From Jeotgalibacillus proteolyticus (GTDB taxonomy: Bacteria > Bacillota > Bacilli > Bacillales > Jeotgalibacillaceae): a stretch of 64,000 nucleotides of DNA. The DNA is taken from the NCBI RefSeq assembly GCF_002926065.1, contig NZ_PREZ01000009.1:1-64000 (forward strand). Direction: 5' to 3'. Shown piece after piece: positions 16,418-24,355 of the stretch. The translations under genes were made by a program, and so were the position numbers. The notes below the pieces were generated by a model, which saw nothing but the letters and a program-made list of their open reading frames with translations, did no database searches and was not told the DNA's origin. Every line of letters begins with the position of its first letter. The stretch's first letter is position 1.

Positions 16418-17248
16418 ATGGCAAATAACTCTTGTACAGTCGTTACCTTTGGTAATTTCAAAGGTGGGACGGGAAAAACAACTAATAGTACCATGATTGC
16501 CTATAGTTTAGCTAAGATGGGCTACAAGGTTCTTTTAAGTGATCAGGACCCACAGGCAAATGCCACCAGCCTCTATTTAAAAACAAAGGCTATTCTATCT
16601 GATGATATTGTTAGTTTTGAGAAAACACTTATGGCTGCTATTCAAGCTGAAGATTTATCTTCTATCGTAACGGAGATAAAAGACAACCTTTTTCTATTAC
16701 CAAGCTTCAGTGACTTCGCCCTTTATCCTAAGTTTTTAGAGAAAAAGTTCCCTAACGATATTGACCGTGTTCAATACTTCTCAAGCCTTATTGAGCCACT
16801 AAAAGCCGAATTTGATTTTATTTTTATTGATGTACCTCCTACTATTTCTATTATTACGGATTCAGCTTTATATGCATCAGATTTTGTGGTTGTGGTGCTA
16901 CAAACCCATGAACGCAGCTTACAAGGTGCTGAAGTATTTACGACCTACTTGCAGTCTTTAATTGATGAGTATGAGGCAGACATGGACATCCTTGGGATCT
17001 TGCCGGTTCTTTTAAAGAACGGAGCTCCAGTTGATGTGGCCACACTGGAAAATGCCAAAGAAATCTTTGGAGAACATAATCTTTTTAAGACTCTTGTAAA
17101 GAATATGGAGCGATTAAAGCGATTCGATATTACAGGCATCACAGAAGACGATATGCATGATAAACGAGTCATCACCAGTTATGATGCCGTAGCGAAGGAA
17201 TTTTTAGAGCGTCTACAACTTACTGTGGGAGATGAGAAAAATGTCTGA
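16418..17248 (+). CDS. ParA-family partition ATPase (locus 2)
   Basis: 276 aa, ATG behind AAAGGAG. Canonical deviant Walker A KGGTGKTT at residues 15-22, A' region DQDPQAN, Walker B FIFIDVPPT. It is the Soj/ParA type without an extra DNA-binding N-terminus. It should form ATP-dependent patterns on the nucleoid and move plasmid copies with the small protein encoded next. TCTACAAA repeats upstream suggest autoregulation by that partner. It is the second parA in the window and is not a close copy of the first. Confidence 0.88.
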   Translation: MANNSCTVVTFGNFKGGTGKTTNSTMIAYSLAKMGYKVLLSDQDPQANATSLYLKTKAILSDDIVSFEKTLMAAIQAEDLSSIVTEIKDNLFLLPSFSDFALYPKFLEKKFPNDIDRVQYFSSLIEPLKAEFDFIFIDVPPTISIITDSALYASDFVVVVLQTHERSLQGAEVFTTYLQSLIDEYEADMDILGILPVLLKNGAPVDVATLENAKEIFGEHNLFKTLVKNMERLKRFDITGITEDDMHDKRVITSYDAVAKEFLERLQLTVGDEKNV

Positions 17249-17606
17249 TTTGCTAAGAAAAAAATCAAAACAGATACTTGATCGCGGTGCGTCCATCCAA
17301 CCAAAGACTACTTTTAATTTAGAAGAAGAAGTGAGGGAATCATCCTCTAAACAGAAGGGGACTTCAGAAGGCCGGGAAACAGGCAGAAAGAAAGCAGCTG
17401 CAAATTCCACCACTACTGTAAGAGTAAGTACATTGAATAAAGACAAATTAAATGCTTTGGTCGTGCTTGGGGTTGCTGATAATGTCGATAACCTCGTTGA
17501 TATTTTGATGGATGAATACATATCCTCGATATTATCTAAAGATGAAAAAAAGCAATATTCACTGATTTTAGATGTTTATAATTTAAAAAAGAACGGGAAA
17601 AAATAG
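17241..17606 (+). CDS. Small centromere-binding partner of ParA (RHH, DUF5388-like)
   Basis: 121 aa from the ATG at 17241, which has GGGAG at a good distance; an ATG at 17232 overlaps that site. Basic N-terminus (LLRKKSKQIL), a Lys/Ser/Thr-rich linker, then a ribbon-helix-helix (TTTVRVSTLNKDKLNAL, then DNVDNLVDILMDEYISSIL). It starts inside the parA end (8-base overlap), the usual coupling. It should bind the TGTAGA-TCTACA palindromes on both sides of the operon. A terminator follows. Confidence 0.75.
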   Translation: MSDLLRKKSKQILDRGASIQPKTTFNLEEEVRESSSKQKGTSEGRETGRKKAAANSTTTVRVSTLNKDKLNALVVLGVADNVDNLVDILMDEYISSILSKDEKKQYSLILDVYNLKKNGKK

Positions 17607-17627
17607 TCTTGCTTCTAAGCACCCAGT

Positions 17628-17663
17628 AACAGCCCGAGGTTTTAATTTTGGGCTGTTTTTTCT
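17628..17663 (+). terminator. Terminator of partition operon 2
   Basis: AACAGCCC (17628-17635) with GGGCTGTT (17650-17657), then a T run. Confidence 0.85.
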
Positions 17664-17687
17664 ATTTAAAAACTTTTCTTGAAATCT

Positions 17688-17957
17688 TGTAGACTGATCT
17701 ACATGTAGATCAGTCTACAAATCTACATGTAGATCAGTCTACAAGTCTACATGTAGATCAGTCTATATGTAGACTGATCTACAATGTGTAATTAATCACG
17801 TAATTTATTTTCTCCTGAAATGCTGTTATATCAATAATTAATAGAGTAAGAGAGATTGAAAATATTTATTGTAATGGTTATTATTAATCTACATGTAGAC
17901 CAGTCTACAAGTATATTAGTCTACAAATCTACAAATCTACTTGTAGACTGATCTACA
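17688..17957. repeat. Palindromic iteron array (candidate centromere/origin)
   Basis: Near-perfect copies of TGTAGATCAGTCTACA or its reverse TGTAGACTGATCTACA lie at 17688, 17704, 17728, 17752 (last bases changed), 17768, 17894 and 17942, plus loose ATCTACAAA half-sites. Each 16-mer has TGTAGA/TCTACA arms and an asymmetric TCAG centre, so orientation is readable: copies face both ways. The cluster is split into two blocks about 110 bases apart by AT-rich DNA. Its place between the partition operon and rep fits a parS-like site, an origin, or both. Confidence 0.82.
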
Positions 17958-18187
17958 AATCTACAGCTTTTTGAATGGACGGCAAACCCTATTGTAATGC
18001 GGTATTTCCTTCTTTATACTTGGGGGCACAAGCAGCTGGATGGAAAGTATTAGTATTTCATCGTAATCAACCCAGCTGAAAAAGGTCAACAAATCATATA
18101 TGAGACTGGAAGCTCTTGAAGCTTAATAGGTTATAAAATCTGTACATAATTATCGTTAATAGAAAACAAGAGTAATTATAAATTCTA
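17958..18187. other. Region between iterons and antisense module
   Basis: No gene recognised. A GC-richer 90-base patch (17980-18075) resembles broken coding sequence but gives no readable protein. AT-rich sequence follows and probably contains the rep promoter, which I cannot place. Confidence 0.35.
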
Positions 18188-18326
18188 AAAAAACAAAAAA
18201 AAGAGTGTTGCTGTCAACAACACTCTCTTTCAAAACAAGCTAGCTCCTGGCAGTCAACCAAACTAGCTTTAATAGGTCAATCATGATGCTGTCAACATCA
18301 TGATTAATTCATATAATTATATGTAC
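18188..18326 (-). ncRNA. Candidate antisense RNA controlling rep (three stem-loops)
   Basis: On the minus strand a promoter (TTGTAA complement at 18355-18360, 17-base spacer, TATGAT complement at 18332-18337) would start an RNA near 18325. Three hairpins follow: arms at 18279-18288/18296-18305 (10 bp), 18237-18243/18263-18269 (7 bp), and 18202-18210/18218-18226 (9 bp). The last runs into a T-rich stretch, giving a Rho-independent end near 18190. All loops read UUGAC(A/U)G on this strand, containing a U-turn UUGA. The size (about 135 nt) and position in the rep leader match copy-control antisense RNAs such as pIP501 RNAIII. Confidence 0.62.
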
Positions 18327-18331
18327 AATAA

Positions 18332-18360
18332 ATCATATATTATGTGAATGGTTTTTACAA
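18332..18360 (-). promoter_or_regulatory. Promoter of the candidate antisense RNA
   Basis: Reading the minus strand: TTGTAA, 17 bases, TATGAT. Both boxes match sigma-A consensus in four to five of six positions. Confidence 0.55.
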
Positions 18361-18365
18361 TTATT

Positions 18366-18388
18366 TTTGCTAGACAATTTCTAGCAAA
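18366..18388. repeat. Small inverted repeat in the rep leader
   Basis: TTTGCTAG (18366-18373) pairs with CTAGCAAA (18381-18388). It lies between the antisense promoter and the attenuator and could take part in alternative folding. Confidence 0.55.
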
Positions 18389-18419
18389 TTGTGAAATTCC
18401 CTATTAGAGCAAAAGGTAT

Positions 18420-18456
18420 AGATCGCTATGAGCATAAGCTTGTAGCGATCTTTTTT
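18420..18456 (+). terminator. Attenuator-like terminator just before rep
   Basis: AGATCGCTA (18420-18428) pairs with TAGCGATCT (18443-18451), followed by T's to 18456. It ends only 21 bases before the rep ATG, inside its leader, so it would stop rep transcription unless another fold prevents it. Confidence 0.72.
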
Positions 18457-18476
18457 GTGTCGAAAGGGGAAGAGTA

Positions 18477-19862
18477 ATGAACGTTTATCGGGCTATATAT
18501 AAGGATCAATTAACAGAAACACCAAAGGTTCAGTCTGAAAAGCAGCAAACAGGCTACAGCAGCCATCTTGGTTGGATATTTGTTTGTAACGAGTTTCATG
18601 AAAAACCTAAATCTCTTCGAACCTATCATTCTTTATACGGAGCATTAGAAGCGTTTACCTATTACACGCCTAACACTTTTTATCGAAGAGATCAGCGCCA
18701 TGCAGGAGCTTTACGCTGGCTTAATGCCATGGTCATCGATATTGATGTAAAGAATGCTCAAAATCAAGGATTAATTTTACCGGATGTACTAGATGCGATA
18801 ACAGCTGCAGGTCTTCCAGGACCCTCCCTAGTTGTTTCTACTCCTTCAGGAGGATTTCACGTGTATTGGTATTTTAACCAAGCGAAAAGAGCCTTGCCGA
18901 AAGTAACGGACCACTATAAACGTATTCAACAAACCATCGCAGAAGTTATTCAAGGGGATCCACAAGCTGTCGGGGCAGAGCGATGGTTTCGTATGCCCAC
19001 AAATGAAAATACTCTCTATCAAAGCGAGATTCGCGTTTCATTTGACGATTTATGTGATTGGTTTTCTATACATATTGAAGAACAAATTGAAGAGAGAAAA
19101 GCCGTTTGTGTTGATGTTGCGAACCTTTTGCATCACGCAGCCGTTCAAAAGCTCCTAAAAGGTGTTTCTAAAGGGCAGAGGGATAACACATGCTATACCC
19201 TTGCTTTAGCCTTTAAAGCAGCAGGTTTTACTGAAAGAGAAACTGAACACCGCTTGCATGATTGGAACCAAAAGAATGATCCAGCCATGAGCCAGTTGGA
19301 TGTGAAACGCAAAGTAAAAAGTGCCTTTAAAAAGGATGCTCCACCTGGACCATCGGCTTACTGGATTCGAACCTTATCGGGTATGACCTTTACATATCAA
19401 GTTTGGGAAGATGCTAAATCAAGGGAGGAACGAAAATATAGTCATTTTGATGAATGGGAGAAAGATGTCCTTCGCTACCTAAAACAACAAGGTGGCCAAG
19501 TTTGTGCTGCTCAACGATCGATTGCTCAAGCAATCAAATCGTCTTCAGATGATACGGTCTCCATTCCTTATTCTACGTTTAAAAAAATTGTTGATCATTT
19601 AATCCAAATTGGAATGATTATAAAAGACGTTAAAGGGAAAGGAAGGGCTGCTGTTACCATTTTAACCCTTAAAAAGAACTCAAAGGTTGTTCCATTTAAA
19701 CGAAAAGATAAGCCGAAAAATAATGGGCTCAATTCAAATACATTTATAGATCTGGTGGTGGGTGGGATTTATTTATCCCTTATCTTTGACCGTTTTTTTA
19801 CTCCTGGTGATGGCTTTTTTGGGGGTGTTATTTGTTCTTCGTCTCTTGGTGATATACCTTAA
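18477..19862 (+). CDS. Plasmid replication initiator with primase-like and PriCT domains
   Basis: 461 aa, ATG behind AAAGGGGA. N-terminal archaeo-eukaryotic primase-like core: metal motif VIDID at residues 86-90, SGGFHVYW at 124-131, and GAERWFRMP near 172. A PriCT-1-like helical domain follows around 228-285 (GQRDNTCYTLALAFKAAGF), then a winged-helix-like stretch (KSSSDDTVSIPYSTFKKIVD). It probably initiates and primes theta-type replication. The last ~45 residues (from about 418) are Gly/Phe/Ile-rich and unlike the rest, perhaps a frame drift. The upstream attenuator and antisense module suggest copy control. Confidence 0.75.
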   Translation: MNVYRAIYKDQLTETPKVQSEKQQTGYSSHLGWIFVCNEFHEKPKSLRTYHSLYGALEAFTYYTPNTFYRRDQRHAGALRWLNAMVIDIDVKNAQNQGLILPDVLDAITAAGLPGPSLVVSTPSGGFHVYWYFNQAKRALPKVTDHYKRIQQTIAEVIQGDPQAVGAERWFRMPTNENTLYQSEIRVSFDDLCDWFSIHIEEQIEERKAVCVDVANLLHHAAVQKLLKGVSKGQRDNTCYTLALAFKAAGFTERETEHRLHDWNQKNDPAMSQLDVKRKVKSAFKKDAPPGPSAYWIRTLSGMTFTYQVWEDAKSREERKYSHFDEWEKDVLRYLKQQGGQVCAAQRSIAQAIKSSSDDTVSIPYSTFKKIVDHLIQIGMIIKDVKGKGRAAVTILTLKKNSKVVPFKRKDKPKNNGLNSNTFIDLVVGGIYLSLIFDRFFTPGDGFFGGVICSSSLGDIP

Positions 19863-19979
19863 TATACATATTTCCCTTTTGTAAAATTTAGAATATTTAG
19901 GTAAATACCCTTGATTATATTTCCATATATGGTAGGCTTGTATTGTAACTGATGTAGTAAAAGAAGTTGTAAATGATAG

Positions 19980-20159
19980 CTTCACCACCACCAACACCTA
20001 ATACAAGTGTAGATACGTGGAATATGCCGCCCGGTCCTGCTAAATGGTCACGGCTCTCCATACTTCTGTTCCGTGACCATTTAGCAGGACCTTAGCTATA
20101 TAATCCACTTACCCGATCAAATGAGATATGTGAGTGTGTGGGTGTTGGTGGTGGTGAAG
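19980..20159. repeat. Nested perfect inverted repeats between rep and the transfer operon
   Basis: Outer pair: 19 bases beginning CTTCACCACC at 19980-19998, perfectly complementary to 20141-20159. Inner pair: 21 bases beginning GGTCCTGCTA at 20033-20053, perfectly complementary to 20071-20091, with a 17-base loop. No T run follows, so it is not a plain terminator. The place, just before the coupling-protein gene, would suit an oriT or a replication-termination site. Confidence 0.75.
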
Positions 20160-20427
20160 TGTTAGAGAGTGTGGAGAGAGTAGAGTAGTGAGTGAGTATA
20201 GAGAGTGAGTAGTGTGTGTGAGTGAGTTGTGGATTGAAAGAGTAGAGAGAGAGTAGAAGGTAAGTAGAAGTAGAGAGAGTAGAAGTAGAAGATAGAGGTT
20301 GGAGTTTGGTTAGGTAGTAGAAGTTTTGTTGGATTGGGGATAGGTTGTGTAGTGGTGGATCGGGGAGAGTGTGGGTTTGGGTTTTAGTGTAGTTGAAAAT
20401 TGATTGTATTAATTGAGAATGGTTTTT
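20119..20427 (+). other. 309-base tract almost lacking C on the plus strand
   Basis: Only one C (20361) occurs between 20119 and 20427. The strand is made of G, A and T in GAGAGTAG / GTGTGAGT-like words with scattered GGG and GGGG runs. It forms the leader of the transfer operon. The opposite strand is C-rich and G-poor, which is the composition of Rho-loading sites. Confidence 0.85.
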
Positions 20428-20444
20428 CGGGGGAGGGTGAGAGG

Positions 20445-23078
20445 ATGAGGTATCATTTTTTGCCGTTTTTGATTCCGAAAGAAGGTAGAGTTTATGAGTT
20501 GAAAACAACGATGGATTCGAAGATTTTATATTTTAAAGATGAGACAGCCTGGGCGACAATGTTGAACTTTTTGGATCGACCTTGGTATAGAAGATTATTC
20601 AAAGATGAATGGATCAGTTGGGAAGTTGTAGCGACTAAAGATGATATACGCTATTTTGTATGGGTGCCAAATGAGCATATAGGAAAGGTGTTTAAAAGCA
20701 AGTACTATTCAGAGCATCCGCAAGTGGAGATTGTAGAGGTCGAGGATCCTAACATTGATTTTTCTCGTCCACATGCAGGGACTAAGCTTTTCACCGAATC
20801 CCATTGGACCATTCCTATTAAGACATACCACAATGAAGTGGTTGATACGCAAGCTGAATTGATTGAGTTTTTAGACGGGTTAGAAGATGGCCAGGAAGTT
20901 CATATGCAATTCCTGTTAAATACAGCTTACAGAACTGAACGAAGTTTTAGAGGGATATTCCGACAATTTCATCGAGAAGGGGATTATGATGAAACGCTTG
21001 ATAAAGATAATGAGCTTTATTTATCAGCGATTGAAGGGAAGTCCACAAGAATGTTATCAAGGATGAATATACGCGTTGTGGCGTTTGGCAAGGATCCATT
21101 AGATTCTAAAGAGTTAATAAAAAGTGCAAAGGGATCCATCGGGACATTCTCCAGTGGCCGTTTGAATCGTTTAAGAGGTCGGGAGTGGTGGTGGTTTCGC
21201 ACATTCCGTCCTCTTTTTCGTTGGGAATTCAAAAAACGTATCTTTTCTATGGAGCGCATGAAAAAAAGGATTGTTCTTGGCACAGAAGAAATGGCTGCTA
21301 TCATGCGGCTGCCGAGTGAGCGAGTCCAAAATAATAAGTTAAACCGATTAAAAATGCGGTCAACACCTATCCCAAAAGAAGTAAAACATGCTCAGTTTGA
21401 TCCGGCATTTGCTATTCCATTGGGTGAGCATTATTACCATGGTCAGAACAATAAGGTGATGTTTGATTTAGCGACTTTGCGTTATCATGCAGCTTTTATT
21501 GGCATGTCAGGTATGGGGAAATCAACCGCCATGTATAACTTAGTCGAGGATTTACTGCAATTAGATGGAGCTGGTGAGTCGATTGGGGTAACGGTCATTG
21601 ATCCTCACGGTGATTTATGCCAAGACATTGCCGCACGAATCCCCCCGAAAAAACAGCATTTAGTTCGGTATTTCAAGTTTTCAGAAGGCGAGATGCCTTT
21701 TAATGTTTATGATGTTGATTTTGCGACCAGTGAAGATAAAATTGCTCAGACTGTGGCCGATGTTCTAAAGCGAACGTGGAAGGATTTTTGGGGTCCGAAT
21801 ATTGATGATAACTTTTTGAATGGTGGTATTGCATTACAGCGAATAGGTGAGGCGAGTTTGCCGAATCTACAACGGTTATTGAGCGATATTGACTACCGTG
21901 AAAGTGTCCTAGAACGATTAGACCGGCAAGACCCCATAGAAAATGATTTATATTTATATTTTGCTAATCTTCATGAGCTGAAGGATCGTGAATTACAGCA
22001 AAAAACCAATTCAACACTAAACAAACTTCGAAAAATAACGTTGTCCGGTGTTATGGGGAAAATGCTTCGTGCCAAAACAAACGGGTTACGTTTTAGAGAG
22101 AGTATGGATCAGGGAAGGATCAACCTATTAGATTTATCCGAATTAACAAGTGATGAAAAGAAGCTGATTGGCTCCATGTGTCTTACTTATTGTGAGCTTG
22201 CCGGTAAAAGCAGAGCTGATACGCCAGCTTCTGAACGTCATAAGCTGCCTTACCATGTGGTGATAGTGGATGAGTCGCCAACCTTTATGGAACACAGTAC
22301 AGATGCCATTGAATCTTTTTCATCTGAATTACGGAAATATCGAACATCTATTGTATTAGGGATGCAGGGGTTAAAAGGTCAGGTGCCAATGAACGTGTCT
22401 GACTCGATTTTTCGGAATTTTGGGACTTTTGTTTCTTTCCGGTTAGGAAATTATGAAGATGCTCAATTGGTCAATAAATCATTGCCATCTGAAGTGTTAA
22501 CGGAAAATGATTTTTTGAATGTAGAACCCTATCACGCTTATGTAAGGATGCAAGCAGGAAATGAAAGATCGAGACCATTTTTAGTCCGGATGAAAGAGCC
22601 AGGACCGGCTGCATTTCAAGATGCTATTCCTTCCATCAAGGAAAAAACGGTTTCTGAAGCGATTCAACTTGAAGAACAAGCCATTTCGAGCCTTTCAGTG
22701 GCTGAATCACAGAAAAAGGAAGCTGAAGTTCAAGAAAATGATGCTTATTTTGATGATCCTGAAATTGATTCAACCGAAGATATTGAAGGACCGGTTGCTG
22801 CTGACCAGGATAAACCTCACGTAGATCAAGCTGTCGATTCTTTTTTTGATGAAGCAGCTGCTTCATTAGATCCATCAGATGATGAGGAACATTCAGCAAC
22901 AAATGAAAGTAAGGAAGAAGATTTTTTTCCGATTGATGTAGAAGAATTTAAAGAAAAACAGGAGCATCATGCAGCTGAAGTCACGTGTCAAGATTCTGAA
23001 GAATCTTTCAGGGAGGACGAGAAAGATGAGAAAAAGAAGCGTGAAGAAGACATGTCTATTGATGATTTCTTGGTTTAG
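20445..23078 (+). CDS. Type IV coupling protein-like ATPase (VirD4/TraG/HerA type)
   Basis: 877 aa from the ATG at 20445 behind GGGGAGGGTGA; an upstream in-frame TTG at 20400 lies in the C-less leader and has no ribosome site. Walker A GMSGMGKST at residues 353-361, TVIDPHGDL after it, and Walker B VVIVDES ending at about 611. The C-terminus (about 750-877) is acidic and disordered, ending SIDDFLV. It should be the hexameric motor that brings plasmid DNA to the secretion channel. There is no obvious N-terminal membrane anchor. It is first in the operon; the next gene starts 12 bases later. Confidence 0.82.
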   Translation: MRYHFLPFLIPKEGRVYELKTTMDSKILYFKDETAWATMLNFLDRPWYRRLFKDEWISWEVVATKDDIRYFVWVPNEHIGKVFKSKYYSEHPQVEIVEVEDPNIDFSRPHAGTKLFTESHWTIPIKTYHNEVVDTQAELIEFLDGLEDGQEVHMQFLLNTAYRTERSFRGIFRQFHREGDYDETLDKDNELYLSAIEGKSTRMLSRMNIRVVAFGKDPLDSKELIKSAKGSIGTFSSGRLNRLRGREWWWFRTFRPLFRWEFKKRIFSMERMKKRIVLGTEEMAAIMRLPSERVQNNKLNRLKMRSTPIPKEVKHAQFDPAFAIPLGEHYYHGQNNKVMFDLATLRYHAAFIGMSGMGKSTAMYNLVEDLLQLDGAGESIGVTVIDPHGDLCQDIAARIPPKKQHLVRYFKFSEGEMPFNVYDVDFATSEDKIAQTVADVLKRTWKDFWGPNIDDNFLNGGIALQRIGEASLPNLQRLLSDIDYRESVLERLDRQDPIENDLYLYFANLHELKDRELQQKTNSTLNKLRKITLSGVMGKMLRAKTNGLRFRESMDQGRINLLDLSELTSDEKKLIGSMCLTYCELAGKSRADTPASERHKLPYHVVIVDESPTFMEHSTDAIESFSSELRKYRTSIVLGMQGLKGQVPMNVSDSIFRNFGTFVSFRLGNYEDAQLVNKSLPSEVLTENDFLNVEPYHAYVRMQAGNERSRPFLVRMKEPGPAAFQDAIPSIKEKTVSEAIQLEEQAISSLSVAESQKKEAEVQENDAYFDDPEIDSTEDIEGPVAADQDKPHVDQAVDSFFDEAAASLDPSDDEEHSATNESKEEDFFPIDVEEFKEKQEHHAAEVTCQDSEESFREDEKDEKKKREEDMSIDDFLV

Positions 23079-23089
23079 GGGGATTTTAA

Positions 23090-23980
23090 ATGCCAAAAAG
23101 AATTGGCGAGATCGAAGAAGGATTATTTGTTGCATTACATGACCTGGTGTTTGTGGATGTAGAGTATTTAGAAAAATATCTGTATGTACATCCTGATGGA
23201 AAGCCATACAGCAGATATTGGATATCAAGGCAAATGAGAGCGTTGGAATCAGAAGGGTATATAAAGTCCTTTCCAGTTGCAAAAGCAACTGTACGAGGCG
23301 GTGATCGCTTAGTTTATACATTGGATTCAAAAGGTGTTCAGGAAGTCAAAGAGATACTTGGAGATGCTGATTGGGATACAAGGTGGGCGCAGCGTACGCC
23401 TACTTATGTTTTTCATTCATTACGCATGTCACATATTCTTTCAACTTATGCAACCAAACAAGATGAATCAGTCACTTTTAAAGAATATTTTTCCGAAAGA
23501 CGGGCGTTTCGAAATTATGGTGAAGTAACCAAAGATACGTTAGGAAAAAGTAGACAATCAGCTGCTACAGTCATTCGTCCGGACGGGGCGTTTGTACTGG
23601 AAAGAGAATTGAAAGAGACAAAAGTACAGTTCTTATATTTTGTTGAATTGGAACGAAGCAGACAACGGATAGACGTCACGTTGAATAAGGTTAGACGATT
23701 TAACGAGTATGTCAGGAAAAAACATTTTGCGGAAGATGTTATTTTCGGAGATTCGATTAAAGTGGTAAGAATTTTGTTTGTCTCAAACAATGAGACCGAA
23801 CGAAACAAACTGATGGAAAATGCAAAAAAAGCTGATGCACGAGAGATCGAAAAGATCGGTGGAGCTTTGTTATTTACTACCTATAAAGAATTGTGTGAAG
23901 ACCCATACGGAGAGATATGGAAAGCAGCTCATTCAAGCGAACCGAACCGACTATATAGACTCCATAGTCGCATCGAGTAA
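23090..23980 (+). CDS. Replication-relaxation (Replic_Relax) family protein
   Basis: 296 aa, ATG behind AGGGGG. N-terminal winged helix (LVFVDVEYLEKYL, then YWISRQMRALESEGYI) followed by an alpha/beta part with VELERSRQRIDVTLNKVRRF and a KVVRILFVSN strand. This is the pattern of the Replic_Relax family (PF13814) found beside coupling proteins on Gram-positive conjugative plasmids, thought to take part in DNA processing at transfer. It is the only relaxase-related candidate in the window; no HUH or MobL-type relaxase was seen. Confidence 0.68.
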   Translation: MPKRIGEIEEGLFVALHDLVFVDVEYLEKYLYVHPDGKPYSRYWISRQMRALESEGYIKSFPVAKATVRGGDRLVYTLDSKGVQEVKEILGDADWDTRWAQRTPTYVFHSLRMSHILSTYATKQDESVTFKEYFSERRAFRNYGEVTKDTLGKSRQSAATVIRPDGAFVLERELKETKVQFLYFVELERSRQRIDVTLNKVRRFNEYVRKKHFAEDVIFGDSIKVVRILFVSNNETERNKLMENAKKADAREIEKIGGALLFTTYKELCEDPYGEIWKAAHSSEPNRLYRLHSRIE

Positions 23981-24008
23981 TGAACGCATTTTGAAAGGGG
24001 GTGAAAAT

Positions 24009-24344
24009 TTGGGCTATAAGGTGAAACGAGGATCGTCGTCTACTGATAGCGGCATTAAGGATATGTTTCATGGTTTTTTTAGAAGATTGATTGTGACTCT
24101 CGTTATTTTCGCTTTGATCGTTGTAGCCGGTTATTTTGCCTTTCAGTTTGCATACGATCGTTTCTCTCCTTTTGCTGCAGCTGCTGATGATGTTTTAGCG
24201 TGGATCAAGGTCTTTTATGCAGAGCATGGTGTTTGGGCTACTCTTGGGCTATTTGCAGCTGTTTGCATCGGTGTATGGGCCATCGGGGAAGAATCCCGGA
24301 AGAAAGATCGGCGTAAGCAAGCCGTGAACGAAATGATGAAGTAA
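24009..24344 (+). CDS. Small conjugation membrane protein
   Basis: 111 aa from TTG at 24009, chosen because AAGGGGGTGA lies just upstream; the open frame reaches much further back but overlaps the previous gene. Two hydrophobic segments (about 22-48 and 72-92) and a charged C-terminus (EESRKKDRRKQ). It is in the operon between the coupling region and tcpC. No family recognised; probably a membrane part of the channel. Confidence 0.62.
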   Translation: MGYKVKRGSSSTDSGIKDMFHGFFRRLIVTLVIFALIVVAGYFAFQFAYDRFSPFAAAADDVLAWIKVFYAEHGVWATLGLFAAVCIGVWAIGEESRKKDRRKQAVNEMMK

Positions 24345-24355
24345 GGAGGTAAAAA

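Noticed and set aside
17688-17957. Repeat array that might be taken for CRISPR
   Set aside because: Units are 16-bp palindromes facing both ways with irregular, non-unique gaps, and no cas operon is present. The Cas4-like fragment at 33216 is a lone nuclease gene.
20092-20508. Long minus-strand open frame rich in Ser, Thr, Pro and Leu
   Set aside because: It is an automatic product of the C-less plus strand, which removes stop codons on the other strand. No ribosome site or family resemblance.
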